The notes beneath the pieces are model-generated. The model was given only the letters and a program-made list of their open reading frames with translations. It was not told the origin of the DNA and searched no databases. Made by a program: the position numbers and the translations under genes. A DNA stretch of 64,000 nt from an uncultured Collinsella sp. (GTDB taxonomy: Bacteria > Actinomycetota > Coriobacteriia > Coriobacteriales > Coriobacteriaceae): positions 186,001 to 250,000 of the forward strand of contig CATZLI010000002.1 in NCBI GenBank assembly GCA_958421275.1, written 5' to 3'. Below are positions 24,230 to 32,832 of this stretch, piece after piece (position 1 is the first letter of the stretch; each line of letters starts with the position of its first letter).

Positions 24230-24904
24230 CTAGCGACGCTCATCCGTCGGTGCGCCCTCGACGATCGCGATGCCCGCCGATGCGCCTAACGCGCTTGCGC
24301 CGGCCTCGATGAATGCGCAAGCCTCTTCGTAATTATGGATACCGCCCGCCGCCTTGATTGCCACGGCATCGCCGAGCACCTCGTGCATCAGCCGCACGTC
24401 CTCGAGCTTAGCACCGCCAAAGCTTCTGCCGGTCGATGTCTTAAGGAATCCCGGCTTGGCCTCCAGCGCGATCTCGCATACACGGCGCTTGGCGGCGTCG
24501 TCGCCGTCCAGCTTGCACATCTCGACGATTACCTTGTCAGTGATGCCATGCGCGCGACAAAAATCAGCAATGGTAGTCATCTCGCGCTCGATGGCATCAA
24601 AATCGCGGTTCTCGATCGACCCCTGATTCAAAACGTAGTCAATCTCGGTAAAGCCACACGCAGCGTATTCCTCAAACCTCGCAAGCTTCTCCTCAAGCGT
24701 CATAGTGCCCTGGGGAAAGTCGATGGCGCCGGCAAGGATGATGTCAGAGCCCTCGAGCATGGCGCGGCCCGTCTCGTACTCCTGAAGGTTCGCAAATACG
24801 CAGCGAAAGTTGTACTTTAACGCCTTCTCGACATACTGCTCAAACGTGTCCTCGGGGGCATCGATATAGTCGATGTATTTATTGATGGGTTTGGCAAGTG
24901 TCAT
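24230..24904 (-). CDS. deoC: Deoxyribose-phosphate aldolase
   Basis: Class I aldolase cleaving 2-deoxyribose 5-phosphate to glyceraldehyde 3-phosphate and acetaldehyde. 224 residues: EIDYVLNQGSIENRD, VIVEMCKLDGDDAAKRR, Schiff-base Lys in FLKTSTGRSFGGAKLEDV, and AIKAAGGIHNYEEACAFIEAGA. SD GGAGG before ATG 24904. No other nucleoside catabolic genes adjoin. Confidence 0.9.
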   Translation of the reverse strand: MTLAKPINKYIDYIDAPEDTFEQYVEKALKYNFRCVFANLQEYETGRAMLEGSDIILAGAIDFPQGTMTLEEKLARFEEYAACGFTEIDYVLNQGSIENRDFDAIEREMTTIADFCRAHGITDKVIVEMCKLDGDDAAKRRVCEIALEAKPGFLKTSTGRSFGGAKLEDVRLMHEVLGDAVAIKAAGGIHNYEEACAFIEAGASALGASAGIAIVEGAPTDERR

Positions 24905-25660
24905 GCTGGGCCTCCTTGTTCAGGACTGACAACCGATTCGTGGTTTCACGCGAAAAACCACGTTCAATGTACGCCCGACATACAAGGACAGCGTCCGCAT
25001 TCCGACAAGTGGTATGAAATTAGCTGTAAACGTATATTTACAGACAGCGAATGGCACCGCACGCGGATGCCGACAGCAAGACATCCCCCCTCAATACACC
25101 CTCATGCCCCTTTACTGTTTGCGACCAGAAATGATGAGCTGCACAACGTCGTTAGCGGTCGAATTCGACCTCTGACGACGTCACGCGACTCATCGTATCC
25201 GACCGACAACAGAAAAGGGGCACGTTCGCATAGCGTGGCGCGTGACGGTTGCAAAACCACCCCATTTGAAACAAACGCAAAAAAGTACTTGCAAAGACGC
25301 GTTCCGACATATAAGTTGATAAAAGACCGCCGTTGCGGTTTTAAGTAGATCGAGCATATGAAATTTCAGTTTTTAGCGTGTAAGAGAAAGAAGATCGGCA
25401 AAGTACAGCCCCAAACGCAATGACAACTTAATGAGGTAACTGCCACATGTGAGGCACCCAGGGCATTGCTGTCTCGATTTTGAGCACGATGCCTTCCGCC
25501 TTGCATGGGCCGTTCCATCCCGCCCCTGCAGCAACTGCCTCACGGGCTCATTGAAAACCGCATAGCACCCCAACGTCAGCACATCACCCACGGCAAGCAC
25601 ATCACTCACGACGACCAACACATCAACAAACAGCACGAACATCAACCGATTGGAGAAGCT
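24905..25660. other. 756-bp intergenic region ahead of the ATPase/protease cassette
   Basis: No convincing gene. Short frames exist (for example a 93-codon plus-strand frame from 25067) but lack an SD and have non-coding-like composition. The segment is unusually long for this genome and leads into the cassette at 25661, so it probably contains its promoter. A loose TTGCAA / TAAGTT pair near 25291-25320 is too weak to annotate. Confidence 0.4.
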
Positions 25661-26551
25661 ATGACAAACCACCACGCTGGAGACAGCGATAAGAAAAGCA
25701 TTCTGGATGCCCGCATTGAGCGAGCATATGCAAACGAATATGACGCCGCCTTTGCCGCCGCGACCATCAAGAACTACGCGTCGCTACCGCTCGCGACGAT
25801 CTTGGCCGACCACCCTCAACTGCTGAAGCGCTGCACAAAGATCATGGGCGACCCCGACATTCGCAAGCTGACAGACCCCTATGCCCCAAAACGCGACAAC
25901 GATTCGTACGTTCTTACCGTAGGCTGCCTAGCCCATATGCTTACGGCACTCGACACGAAACTCAAGCTCGAATGGGAACCCGACGAGCGTCATGAACTCG
26001 AAAGCAAGCGGAACACCCTGCGCACCGCACTGTTCCTTCCGTTGGACGGCCTCAAGCGCTGCAACGTCGAGCTCAATACACAGGCGCGGCAAAAGCCCGG
26101 GACCACAGGGCAGAAAACTCCAAGACCCCATGCGGCCATCGTCGACCGCAACCGATATAACCGCATGACCGCGCATTTTTCTGCCGAGGGAGCAGCCATA
26201 AGGACGCTGATCGACCTGCTGTGCCTCCTGAGCATCAACGAGCTATTTGAGGGCTATCTCGCCCTTGTTCCCGCGACGGCACCCAAGTCGGTAGCAAAGA
26301 TCATCGAGACCTGCAGACGCCAGTTTGAGCGCCATCGCAATGGCAGCGAGATGAACGCCAGCATCGCGCAGTACTACGCGGCTCATTACAAAAATGACGG
26401 ATGTGCCCCTGTCGAGCATCAGCTGCGGCTCGCCTACACCACGCCCGCCGCAACGCTCTATCGCTTTGGAGCCCTTGGCGCTTGCGAGCCGCACGAACAG
26501 GCAGCCTGCCCCACAACCGAGCTCGATCTCAGGCTCGGACGAACCCTGTAG
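25661..26551 (+). CDS. Unknown 296-aa protein, first gene of the ClpP/VirD4-like cassette
   Basis: A soluble, mostly helical protein: N-terminal SILDARIERAYANEYDAAFA, a middle part LTVGCLAHMLTALDTKLKLE, a basic linker (ARQKPGTTGQKTPRPHA), and a helical region ending TPAATLYRFGALGACEPHEQ. No signal peptide, TM segment or recognisable catalytic motif. ATG 25661 follows TTGGAG. It ends 63 nt before the ClpP-like gene, with which it is probably co-transcribed. I do not recognise the family; an adaptor or substrate-recruiting role for the two enzymes downstream is speculation. Confidence 0.7.
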   Translation: MTNHHAGDSDKKSILDARIERAYANEYDAAFAAATIKNYASLPLATILADHPQLLKRCTKIMGDPDIRKLTDPYAPKRDNDSYVLTVGCLAHMLTALDTKLKLEWEPDERHELESKRNTLRTALFLPLDGLKRCNVELNTQARQKPGTTGQKTPRPHAAIVDRNRYNRMTAHFSAEGAAIRTLIDLLCLLSINELFEGYLALVPATAPKSVAKIIETCRRQFERHRNGSEMNASIAQYYAAHYKNDGCAPVEHQLRLAYTTPAATLYRFGALGACEPHEQAACPTTELDLRLGRTL

Positions 26552-26614
26552 CCCGCCAGCCCCTCCGCGGGCAACAATCCTATTCCACAACACAACCAAC
26601 AGAAAGGAGTCCTC

Positions 26615-27232
26615 ATGGACACCAATCATTCCCCCATCATCAGCCCCCTCACCATGCGTGAATCCGCCCGAGGCATCACGCTCACCAGCATTTACGATGA
26701 GATGCTCGCCCGTCGCGAGCTCTCCGTCATGGGAAACATCGAAACCCCGATGGCCCACGACCTATGCCAGCAGATCCGCCTGCTCGATGCCACCGACCCC
26801 AGCCGCCCCATCACCATATTTGTCGCCAGCGCCGGCGGAAGCGTGCGATCGGGCCTTGCGATCTACGACGCCATGCGCCTCGCATCGTGCCCCATCCGCA
26901 CCGTCTGCCTGGAATTCGCCGCGTCCATGGGCGCCGTGATCTTTATGGGCGGCGACGATCGCCGTATGGCGCCCCATGCAGAGCTCATGATTCACGACCC
27001 GCTGATCCCCCAGGGGGCAGGCGGCTCGGCACTTGCGCTGCAGGAAACCAGCCGGCGTCTCATGCAGACCCGCAAGACCCTCACGCAAATCCTCTCGGAC
27101 CGCAGCGGCCTCACGCCCAAGCGCATCCAGTCCCTCACTGCAAAAGACACCTACCTTTCGGCCGAGCGCGCCGTCGAGCTCGGCTTTGCCCACGAAATCC
27201 TCTCGACCACCAAGGAGGTCGCCCATGTCTAA
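26615..27232 (+). CDS. ClpP-like serine protease
   Basis: 205 residues with the ClpP fold and complete triad: Ser104 (FAASMGAVIFMGG), His127 (AELMIHDPLI) and Asp178 (AKDTYLSAERAVELGFAHEI). Oxyanion region SAGGSVRSGLAIYDAMR. The N-terminal MSVMGNIE-like axial segment differs from housekeeping ClpP (ELSVMGNIETPMAHDL). Housekeeping ClpP is normally next to tig/clpX; this copy is next to a VirD4/TraG-like ATPase, whose start codon overlaps its stop. ClpP-related proteases occur in phage heads and conjugative elements. SD AAGGAG upstream. Confidence 0.87.
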   Translation: MDTNHSPIISPLTMRESARGITLTSIYDEMLARRELSVMGNIETPMAHDLCQQIRLLDATDPSRPITIFVASAGGSVRSGLAIYDAMRLASCPIRTVCLEFAASMGAVIFMGGDDRRMAPHAELMIHDPLIPQGAGGSALALQETSRRLMQTRKTLTQILSDRSGLTPKRIQSLTAKDTYLSAERAVELGFAHEILSTTKEVAHV

Positions 27233-28529
27233 CCTCGCCAGCCGTCTCGCCGCATCTGAGTCCGCATCGTCCACCATCCTCGCCAAGGATCGAACGCTTT
27301 CCTGCGACACCCGCCAAACGGGACTCAACAACAATGCACTTGTGATCGGCCCCTCGGGAGCCGGCAAGACCCGAAACGTCCTCAAGCCCAACCTGCTGCA
27401 AATGAACGCAAGCTACATCGTGCTCGACACCAAAGGCACGCTCTGTCGCGAAGTGGGACCCGTGCTGGCAGCCCACGGTTACCGCGTGCAATGTCTCAAC
27501 TTCGCCGACCTCAACACCGTCCCGGCCCTTGCGCCCGGCATCGAGCGCTGCGGCTACAACCCCCTGAGGCACATTCGCCGCAAGGCGGACGGCAGGCCCA
27601 ACCAGCAGGACATCCTCTCGGTGGCAAAGGCCATCTGCCCCATCGAGGACAACAACCAGCCTTTTTGGGATCATGCGGCGGCAAACCTGCTGTCGTGTCT
27701 TATCGCCTACGTCACCGAACAGCTACCCGCCGACGAGCAGACGATCAGCTCGGTCATCAAGCTGATCGAGCACCTGCAGGACGGTGCCACAGGTCGATTG
27801 TTTGACGACCTGATCACGACCGACCCCCAAAGCTATGCCCTCTCGCTATGGCGGCGCTACGCCATTACGCAAAATGCCGAGCGCATGCACGCGAGCATCG
27901 TCGGCATCCTTGCCGAAAAGGTCATGTGTCTGGGATTCGACGGTGCGGCACAGCTCTATCGTGAGTGCCATCAGGCGGACTTCGCTTCCATGGGACACAC
28001 CCCCTGCGCCCTGTTTGTAACCGTGAGCGATATTGACCGCAATCTCGATCCGCTGACCGGCCTCTTTATTTCGCAGGCGTTTATGGGCCTCATTCGTGAG
28101 GCCGATAGGCAGCCCGACGGCAGCCTGCCCGTGCCCGTGCGCTTTATGCTCGATGACTTCGCAAATCTGCAGATCCCCCAGATCGACAACGTGCTCTCGA
28201 TTATCCGAAGCCGCAACATCTGGGCAACGCTGCTGCTGCAGTCGACCAACCAGCTCGATGCGCTCTATGGCGAGGCACGCGCACGCTCCATCATGGTCAA
28301 CTGCGACACGCATCTGGTGCTGGCGTTCCAGGATCCCGAGAGTGCCCGGGTGTTTTCCGACCGCGCCGACGCGCTGCCCAGCACGCTCATGGCGACGCCG
28401 ATCGATCGCTCGTGGCTCTTTGTGCGCGGCTGCACTCCCGAACAGGTCGAGCGCTTTAGGCTCGAAGACCATCCGCTCTACGGGGAGCTGCCCGAGGCGC
28501 AGCGAGGCCATGCGGAGGCCGAGCTCTAG
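27225..28529 (+). CDS. VirD4/TraG-type ATPase without membrane anchor
   Basis: 434 residues of the type IV coupling-protein superfamily. Walker A GPSGAGKT at residues 42-49, the YIVLDTKGTLCREVG strand typical of TraG/VirD4, NPLRHI, Walker B FMLDDFANL at 308-314, and the sensor-like LLLQSTNQLDALYGE. The usual N-terminal two-TM anchor and periplasmic loop are absent: the protein begins 40 residues before the P-loop. ATG 27225 has AAGGAGG 7 nt upstream and overlaps the protease stop. No relaxase, VirB4 or integrase is nearby. Could be a relic of a conjugative element or a soluble motor working with the ClpP-like protease (inference). Confidence 0.87.
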   Translation: MSNLASRLAASESASSTILAKDRTLSCDTRQTGLNNNALVIGPSGAGKTRNVLKPNLLQMNASYIVLDTKGTLCREVGPVLAAHGYRVQCLNFADLNTVPALAPGIERCGYNPLRHIRRKADGRPNQQDILSVAKAICPIEDNNQPFWDHAAANLLSCLIAYVTEQLPADEQTISSVIKLIEHLQDGATGRLFDDLITTDPQSYALSLWRRYAITQNAERMHASIVGILAEKVMCLGFDGAAQLYRECHQADFASMGHTPCALFVTVSDIDRNLDPLTGLFISQAFMGLIREADRQPDGSLPVPVRFMLDDFANLQIPQIDNVLSIIRSRNIWATLLLQSTNQLDALYGEARARSIMVNCDTHLVLAFQDPESARVFSDRADALPSTLMATPIDRSWLFVRGCTPEQVERFRLEDHPLYGELPEAQRGHAEAEL

Positions 28530-28607
28530 ACGCAGGGCCCTCGCAGCACGCGACGCTCCGGCGAAGATCCTTAAAGGCCGTGCGCCCCGGGGCCACGGCA
28601 AAGCAAA

Positions 28608-28637
28608 GGGGCCCGCATCCGATGGGATACGGGCCCC
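28608..28637. terminator. Terminator between the cassette and pgi (convergent)
   Basis: A 13-bp stem GGGGCCCGCATCC / GGATACGGGCCCC with one mismatch, between the plus-strand ATPase gene and the minus-strand pgi stop. Confidence 0.7.
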
Positions 28638-28670
28638 TGACTATAAGGCGCGATGCGTTAACAGCAGCGA

Positions 28671-30365
28671 CTACTTGCGGTGAGCGCGGTAGAACTCGAT
28701 GAGCGCCTGGGTCGAAGCGTCCTGCTCGGCCTTGGCGGCATCGTCGTGGAAGGCAGGGGTGATCTGCTTGGCAAGCTGCTTGCCCAGCTCGACGCCCCAC
28801 TGGTCGTAGGAGTCGATGCCCCAGACCGTGCCCTCGACAAACGTGATGTGCTCGTACAGGGCGATGAGCTCGCCGAGTGCGAACGGGGTCAACGTGTCGC
28901 CAAAGATCGAGGTCGTCGGACGGTTGCCCTCAAAGCAGCGGGCCGGGACGATCTGCTCGGGCGTGCCCTCGGCGCGCACCTCATCGGCCGTCTTACCAAA
29001 GGCGAGCGCCTTGGTCTGGGCCAGGAAGTTGCCCAGGAACAGCTCGTGCACGTCCTGGCCGCTGTCGGTCGCAGGGTTGGCGGTATTGGCGAAGGCAATG
29101 AAATCGGCCGGGACCACCACGGTGCCCTGGTGCAGCAGCTGGTAGAAGGCGTGCTGACCGTTGGTGCCGGGCTCGCCCCAGAAGATCTCACCGGTGTCGG
29201 AGGTCACGGCGCTGCCGTCCCAGCGGACATGCTTGCCGTTGGACTCCATGGTGAGCTGCTGCAGGTAGGCCGGGAAACGATGCAGGTACTGGCAGTACGG
29301 CAGCACGGCGTGGCTCTTGGAACCGAAGAAGTTGACGTACCAGACGTTGAGCAGGCCCATCAGCGCAACGGCATTGTTCTCGAGCGGCGTGTTGCAGAAG
29401 TACTCGTCGATAGCGTGGAAGCCCTCGAGGAACTGCTGGAAGCGCTCGGGACCGAGCACGACGATCAGCGACAGGCCCACGGCGGAGTCGACGGAGTAGC
29501 GGCCGCCGACCCAGTTCCAGAAGCCGAAGGCGTTGGCGGGGTCGATACCGAAGGCCTCAACCTTCTCGAGTGCGGTGGAAACGGCGACGAAGTGCTTTGC
29601 CACGGCCTCGGCGTTCTGCTCATCGGAGCCGTCGATGGCGCCCTGGGCCTTGAGCTGCTCGAGCATCCAGGTCTTGACCTCGCGGGCGTTGGTGAGGGTC
29701 TCGAGCGTGGTGAAGGTCTTGGAGACGATGATCACGAGCGTGGTCTCGGGATCCAGGCCCTTAAGCTTCTCGGCCTGGTCGTTGGGGTCGATGTTGGAGA
29801 TATAGCGGCAGTCGATACCGGCGTCGGCATAGGGACGCAGAGCCTCGTAGGCCATGACCGGGCCCAGATCGGAGCCACCGATGCCGATGGACACCAGGTG
29901 CTCGATCTTCTTGCCGGTAACGCCCTTCCACTCACCGGAGCGCACGCGCTCGGCGAAGGCATACATGCGGTCGAGGACCTCGTGCACGTCGGCGACGACA
30001 TCCTGGCCGTCGACGATGAGCTGGCCCCTCTCGGTTGCGGGGCGGCGAAGCGCGGTGTGCAGGACGGCGCGGTCCTCGGTGGTGTTAATGTGCTCGCCGG
30101 AGAACATGGCGTCGCGGCGCTCCTCGAGCTTCACCTCGCGGGCAAGATCGCACAGCAGCTTGACGGTCTCATCGGTCACCAGGTTCTTCGACAGATCGAA
30201 GTGCAGGTCACCGGCGTCAAAGCTCAGCTTGTTCACGCGCTCGGCATCGGCAGCGAACCAGGCCTTGAGGTCGATACCATCGGCCTCGAGCTTCTCCTGA
30301 TGAGCCTCGAGTGCCTTCCAAGCGGCAGTCGACGTAGCATCGATAGGTGCGGCAACAGTTGCCAT
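28671..30365 (-). CDS. pgi: Glucose-6-phosphate isomerase
   Basis: Interconverts glucose 6-phosphate and fructose 6-phosphate, and would channel the glucose 6-phosphate released by FrlB. 564 residues: VSIGIGGSDLGPVMAYEAL, VIIVSKTFTTLETLTNA, FWNWVGGRYSVDSAVGLS, the catalytic ESNGKHVRWDG and EPGTNGQHAFYQLLHQGTV, and C-terminal SYDQWGVELGKQLA. ATG 30365 has GAGGAGG upstream. Complete, with no neighbour in an obvious operon. Confidence 0.95.
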   Translation of the reverse strand: MATVAAPIDATSTAAWKALEAHQEKLEADGIDLKAWFAADAERVNKLSFDAGDLHFDLSKNLVTDETVKLLCDLAREVKLEERRDAMFSGEHINTTEDRAVLHTALRRPATERGQLIVDGQDVVADVHEVLDRMYAFAERVRSGEWKGVTGKKIEHLVSIGIGGSDLGPVMAYEALRPYADAGIDCRYISNIDPNDQAEKLKGLDPETTLVIIVSKTFTTLETLTNAREVKTWMLEQLKAQGAIDGSDEQNAEAVAKHFVAVSTALEKVEAFGIDPANAFGFWNWVGGRYSVDSAVGLSLIVVLGPERFQQFLEGFHAIDEYFCNTPLENNAVALMGLLNVWYVNFFGSKSHAVLPYCQYLHRFPAYLQQLTMESNGKHVRWDGSAVTSDTGEIFWGEPGTNGQHAFYQLLHQGTVVVPADFIAFANTANPATDSGQDVHELFLGNFLAQTKALAFGKTADEVRAEGTPEQIVPARCFEGNRPTTSIFGDTLTPFALGELIALYEHITFVEGTVWGIDSYDQWGVELGKQLAKQITPAFHDDAAKAEQDASTQALIEFYRAHRK

Positions 30366-30488
30366 AGAGTCCTCCTCAGCATACGGGCGCACGCCTCCAT
30401 GCGCCCGGACATTCAGATGCCACTATTCTAGCGCAGGTCAAGACTACAATCAGCGAGCGTTGCCAATCGGCCCCCAAACGGCAACCGA

Positions 30489-30558
30489 TCAAAAAGGGAC
30501 AGGCTTATTTTGGCAGGTCAAACGCTTTACCAACCAAAAATAACCCGTCCTTTTATGG
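30489..30558. repeat. Intergenic hairpin repeat, inverted pair (family TCAAAAAGGGAC)
   Basis: Copy 30489-30518 begins TCAAAAAGGGACAGGCTTAT. An imperfect inverted copy lies at 30529-30558. Together they form a long imperfect hairpin downstream of the Fe-ADH-like gene. A third copy is at 31217-31246, in inverted orientation, on the other side of that gene. Confidence 0.55.
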
Positions 30559-30564
30559 CAAATA

Positions 30565-31140
30565 TTAGGCCGCGGCGCAGACGCTACCGAGTAACTCACG
30601 CAGAGGAGACCCGATGCCCTCCAGCAGTTCGGGCGCGATAATGGCAAAAACGGGAACCTCGCCGGTGCCCACGACAGCAGGCACCTTGCCCTCCGAGACA
30701 ATGCATCCATAAGGCACAAAGCCGTCTTCGCCGGCATCGAGCGCCGCCATGCGACGCGCGAGCTCGCGCGCAAAGCCGGCAGTATCGGCATCGCCAATCG
30801 CCAGGACAAAGTCCACGCCTTCGTCGGTCGCCAGGGCTACGGCCTCATCGACCAAATCGTCTCCCCCATCGCCCCCGACCAAGCCGCAGCGAAAAAGCAC
30901 GCGTTCGAGCAGAGCTCGATCAAGCGAGCCGAGCGCCGCCGAGACGAGCTCATCGTGCGTATGTTTGTCACCGCCCAACACGACCAGCGCCTTGGTGCCA
31001 CCGTAGTGAGCGACCAATCGTCCGCACCAGCGAGCCACGTCTCCATCCGCAACAAGGCGCGTCGGCATACCAAACCCATAATTGACCATCTTTTCCACAA
31101 CCCTTCCGTGCGTATAGGCGGTATCAATCGTTAGGCTCAT
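30565..31140 (-). CDS. Half-length iron-alcohol-dehydrogenase-like protein
   Basis: 191 residues resembling only the N-terminal nucleotide-binding half of Fe-dependent alcohol dehydrogenases: MVNYGFGMPTRLVADGDVAR, GGTKALVVLGGDKHT, and VDFVLAIGDADTAGFARELA where full enzymes have GGGSxxD. The C-terminal metal-binding His half is absent, and no frameshifted continuation is visible downstream. The glycine-rich motif is altered (GDADTAG), so catalysis as a dehydrogenase is unlikely. Either a domesticated NAD-binding fragment or a truncated gene. It is flanked on both sides by copies of the same intergenic repeat. Confidence 0.7.
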   Translation of the reverse strand: MSLTIDTAYTHGRVVEKMVNYGFGMPTRLVADGDVARWCGRLVAHYGGTKALVVLGGDKHTHDELVSAALGSLDRALLERVLFRCGLVGGDGGDDLVDEAVALATDEGVDFVLAIGDADTAGFARELARRMAALDAGEDGFVPYGCIVSEGKVPAVVGTGEVPVFAIIAPELLEGIGSPLRELLGSVCAAA

Positions 31141-31216
31141 GCTACGAAGCGAGGTTTTCCGAGCTGTTTCGCACTCTTTAGAGCTGCGTTAAAACCCGAT
31201 CCAACCGCACGACCAT

Positions 31217-31246
31217 ACCTACCAAAACAAACCAGTCCCTTTTTGA
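31217..31246 (-). repeat. Third copy of the TCAAAAAGGGAC intergenic repeat
   Basis: The minus strand reads TCAAAAAGGGACTGGTTTGT and on to 31217, 26 of 30 positions identical to the copy at 30489-30518. Confidence 0.5.
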
Positions 31247-31281
31247 CAGGTTTTGACGACGTCCGGACGAGCGGGTATTAT

Positions 31282-31312
31282 CGAACAGGTATTCGATAAG
31301 AACATGTGTTTG
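31282..31312 (+). promoter_or_regulatory. Two LexA (SOS) boxes upstream of the Y-family polymerase
   Basis: CGAACAGGTATTCG (31282-31295) and AGAACATGTGTTTG (31299-31312) both fit the Gram-positive LexA consensus CGAAC-N4-GTTYG closely; the first is nearly palindromic. They end 14 nt before the ATG at 31327. The second covers an earlier in-frame ATG (31306), which argues that 31327 is the true start. Predicts DNA-damage induction. Confidence 0.7.
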
Positions 31313-31326
31313 ATGAAGGGACACGG

Positions 31327-32832
31327 ATGGCGCACGAGCAGCACACCTATATCTGCATCGACCTCAAGACGTTTTATGCCAGCGTCGAGTGCGTCGACCG
31401 TGGGCTCGATCCGCTCACCACCAACCTGGTCGTTGCCGACGAATCGCGCGGGCGCACGACCATCTGCCTCGCCATCACGCAGGCCATGAAGGACTTAGGG
31501 ATTCACAATCGCTGCCGCCTATTCGAGATTCCCGATGGCATCGACTACATCACGGCCGTACCGCGCATGCAGCACTATATGGAGGTGTCGGCGCAAATCT
31601 ACGGCATCTATCTGGAATACGTAAGTCCGCAAGACATTCACGTCTATTCAATCGATGAATGCTTTTTCGACGTGACGCCCTATCTGGACCTCTATCACAC
31701 CGATGCGGAAGGGTTCGCCTGCACGCTGCGCGACGAGGTCCTCGCGCGCACCGGCATCACGGCGACGGTCGGCATCGGCCCCAACCTATTCCAGGCCAAG
31801 GTAGCGCTCGACATTACCGCCAAGCACGTACCCAGCCGCATCGGCATACTCGACGACGAGACCTTTCGCAAGGAGATCTGGCCCCATCGTCCCATCACCG
31901 ATATCTGGGGCATCGGTCCCGGCGTGGCAGCCCGCCTCGAGAAATACGGCGTCTACGATCTGATGGGCGTCGCGGCGCTCGACGAAAACCTGCTTTACGA
32001 CGAGCTCGGCGTCAATGCCGAATATCTCATCGACCATGCCTTCGGGCGCGAGCCGACAACCATCGCCGATATCCAAGCCTATCGCCCGCAAGCAACTTCG
32101 ACCACCACAGGACAGGTGCTCTCGAAGGGTTATGCCTACGAACAGGCCTATACCGTCTTGCGCGAGATGGTCGACAACGCCGTTTTAGACTTGGTCGATA
32201 AGCACGTGGTCTGCGACAGCATCTCGCTCTTTGTGGGCTACGCGAGCGAACGCGCCGACATACGCCGCCTCGACGCCAGCGGTACAGCGCAGTATGTGGA
32301 CGGATGCGGGCACCTGCGCTCGAGCACATCGAGTATCGAACCCACCGCAACCGCCGGCCCCGAGCTCGCGCCCCGTGCGCCCAAGCCCGTCCAGCGCGAT
32401 GACGAACGGCGTCGCCTGGTGCGCGAAGCGCAGGCAATCGATGGCATCTTTGTGGGAGAGCATGGCGGCAAACCGCGCGGTGGCTATGCCGCACTCTTTG
32501 CGCACTCTAACGCCTCGCGAAAGCTGAGCGAGCGTACCAATTCGTTTAAGAAGATCATGGGCTATTTCGATGAGCTCTGGGCGCAGACTGTCGATCCCAA
32601 ACGACCGGTCAAGCGCATCAACCTGGGATTTGGCAACCTCATGCCCGAGGAATTTGCCACCATCGATCTGTTCAGCGATATCGAGGCCGATGAGCGCGAG
32701 CGCGACCTGGCGCGCGCCGTCCTGGCCGTGAAAGGCAAGTACGGCAAGAACGCGCTCGTCAAGGGATTAAGCTTTACCGCCGGCGCCACCGCGCGCGAAC
32801 GCAACGAACAAGTTGGAGGACACCGTGCCTAA
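31327..32832 (+). CDS. Y-family DNA polymerase (UmuC/DinB-like)
   Basis: Error-prone translesion polymerase. 501 residues: palm motif ICIDLKTFYASVECV, VYSIDECFFDVTPYL with the catalytic Asp-Glu, GITATVGIGPNLFQAKVALD, DIWGIGPGVAARLEKYGVY (HhH), and a long little-finger/C-terminal region. The 'LKTFYASVEC' variant and an N-terminal QHTYICIDLK are typical of the UvrX/UmuC-like Gram-positive branch. AAGGG upstream of ATG 31327 and two LexA boxes. Overlaps a YolD-like gene by 8 nt. Confidence 0.92.
   Translation: MAHEQHTYICIDLKTFYASVECVDRGLDPLTTNLVVADESRGRTTICLAITQAMKDLGIHNRCRLFEIPDGIDYITAVPRMQHYMEVSAQIYGIYLEYVSPQDIHVYSIDECFFDVTPYLDLYHTDAEGFACTLRDEVLARTGITATVGIGPNLFQAKVALDITAKHVPSRIGILDDETFRKEIWPHRPITDIWGIGPGVAARLEKYGVYDLMGVAALDENLLYDELGVNAEYLIDHAFGREPTTIADIQAYRPQATSTTTGQVLSKGYAYEQAYTVLREMVDNAVLDLVDKHVVCDSISLFVGYASERADIRRLDASGTAQYVDGCGHLRSSTSSIEPTATAGPELAPRAPKPVQRDDERRRLVREAQAIDGIFVGEHGGKPRGGYAALFAHSNASRKLSERTNSFKKIMGYFDELWAQTVDPKRPVKRINLGFGNLMPEEFATIDLFSDIEADERERDLARAVLAVKGKYGKNALVKGLSFTAGATARERNEQVGGHRA

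Noticed and set aside
25291..25320. Promoter TTGCAA...TAAGTT before the cassette
   Set aside because: Spacing and -10 quality are poor; not reported as a feature.
25067..25348. 93-codon frame in the intergenic region before the ATPase cassette
   Set aside because: No SD, no coding-like composition, no recognised protein.
28680..30431. 583-codon plus-strand frame antisense to pgi
   Set aside because: pgi is complete with catalytic motifs on the other strand; this frame is Val/Gly/Leu-rich and lacks any domain.
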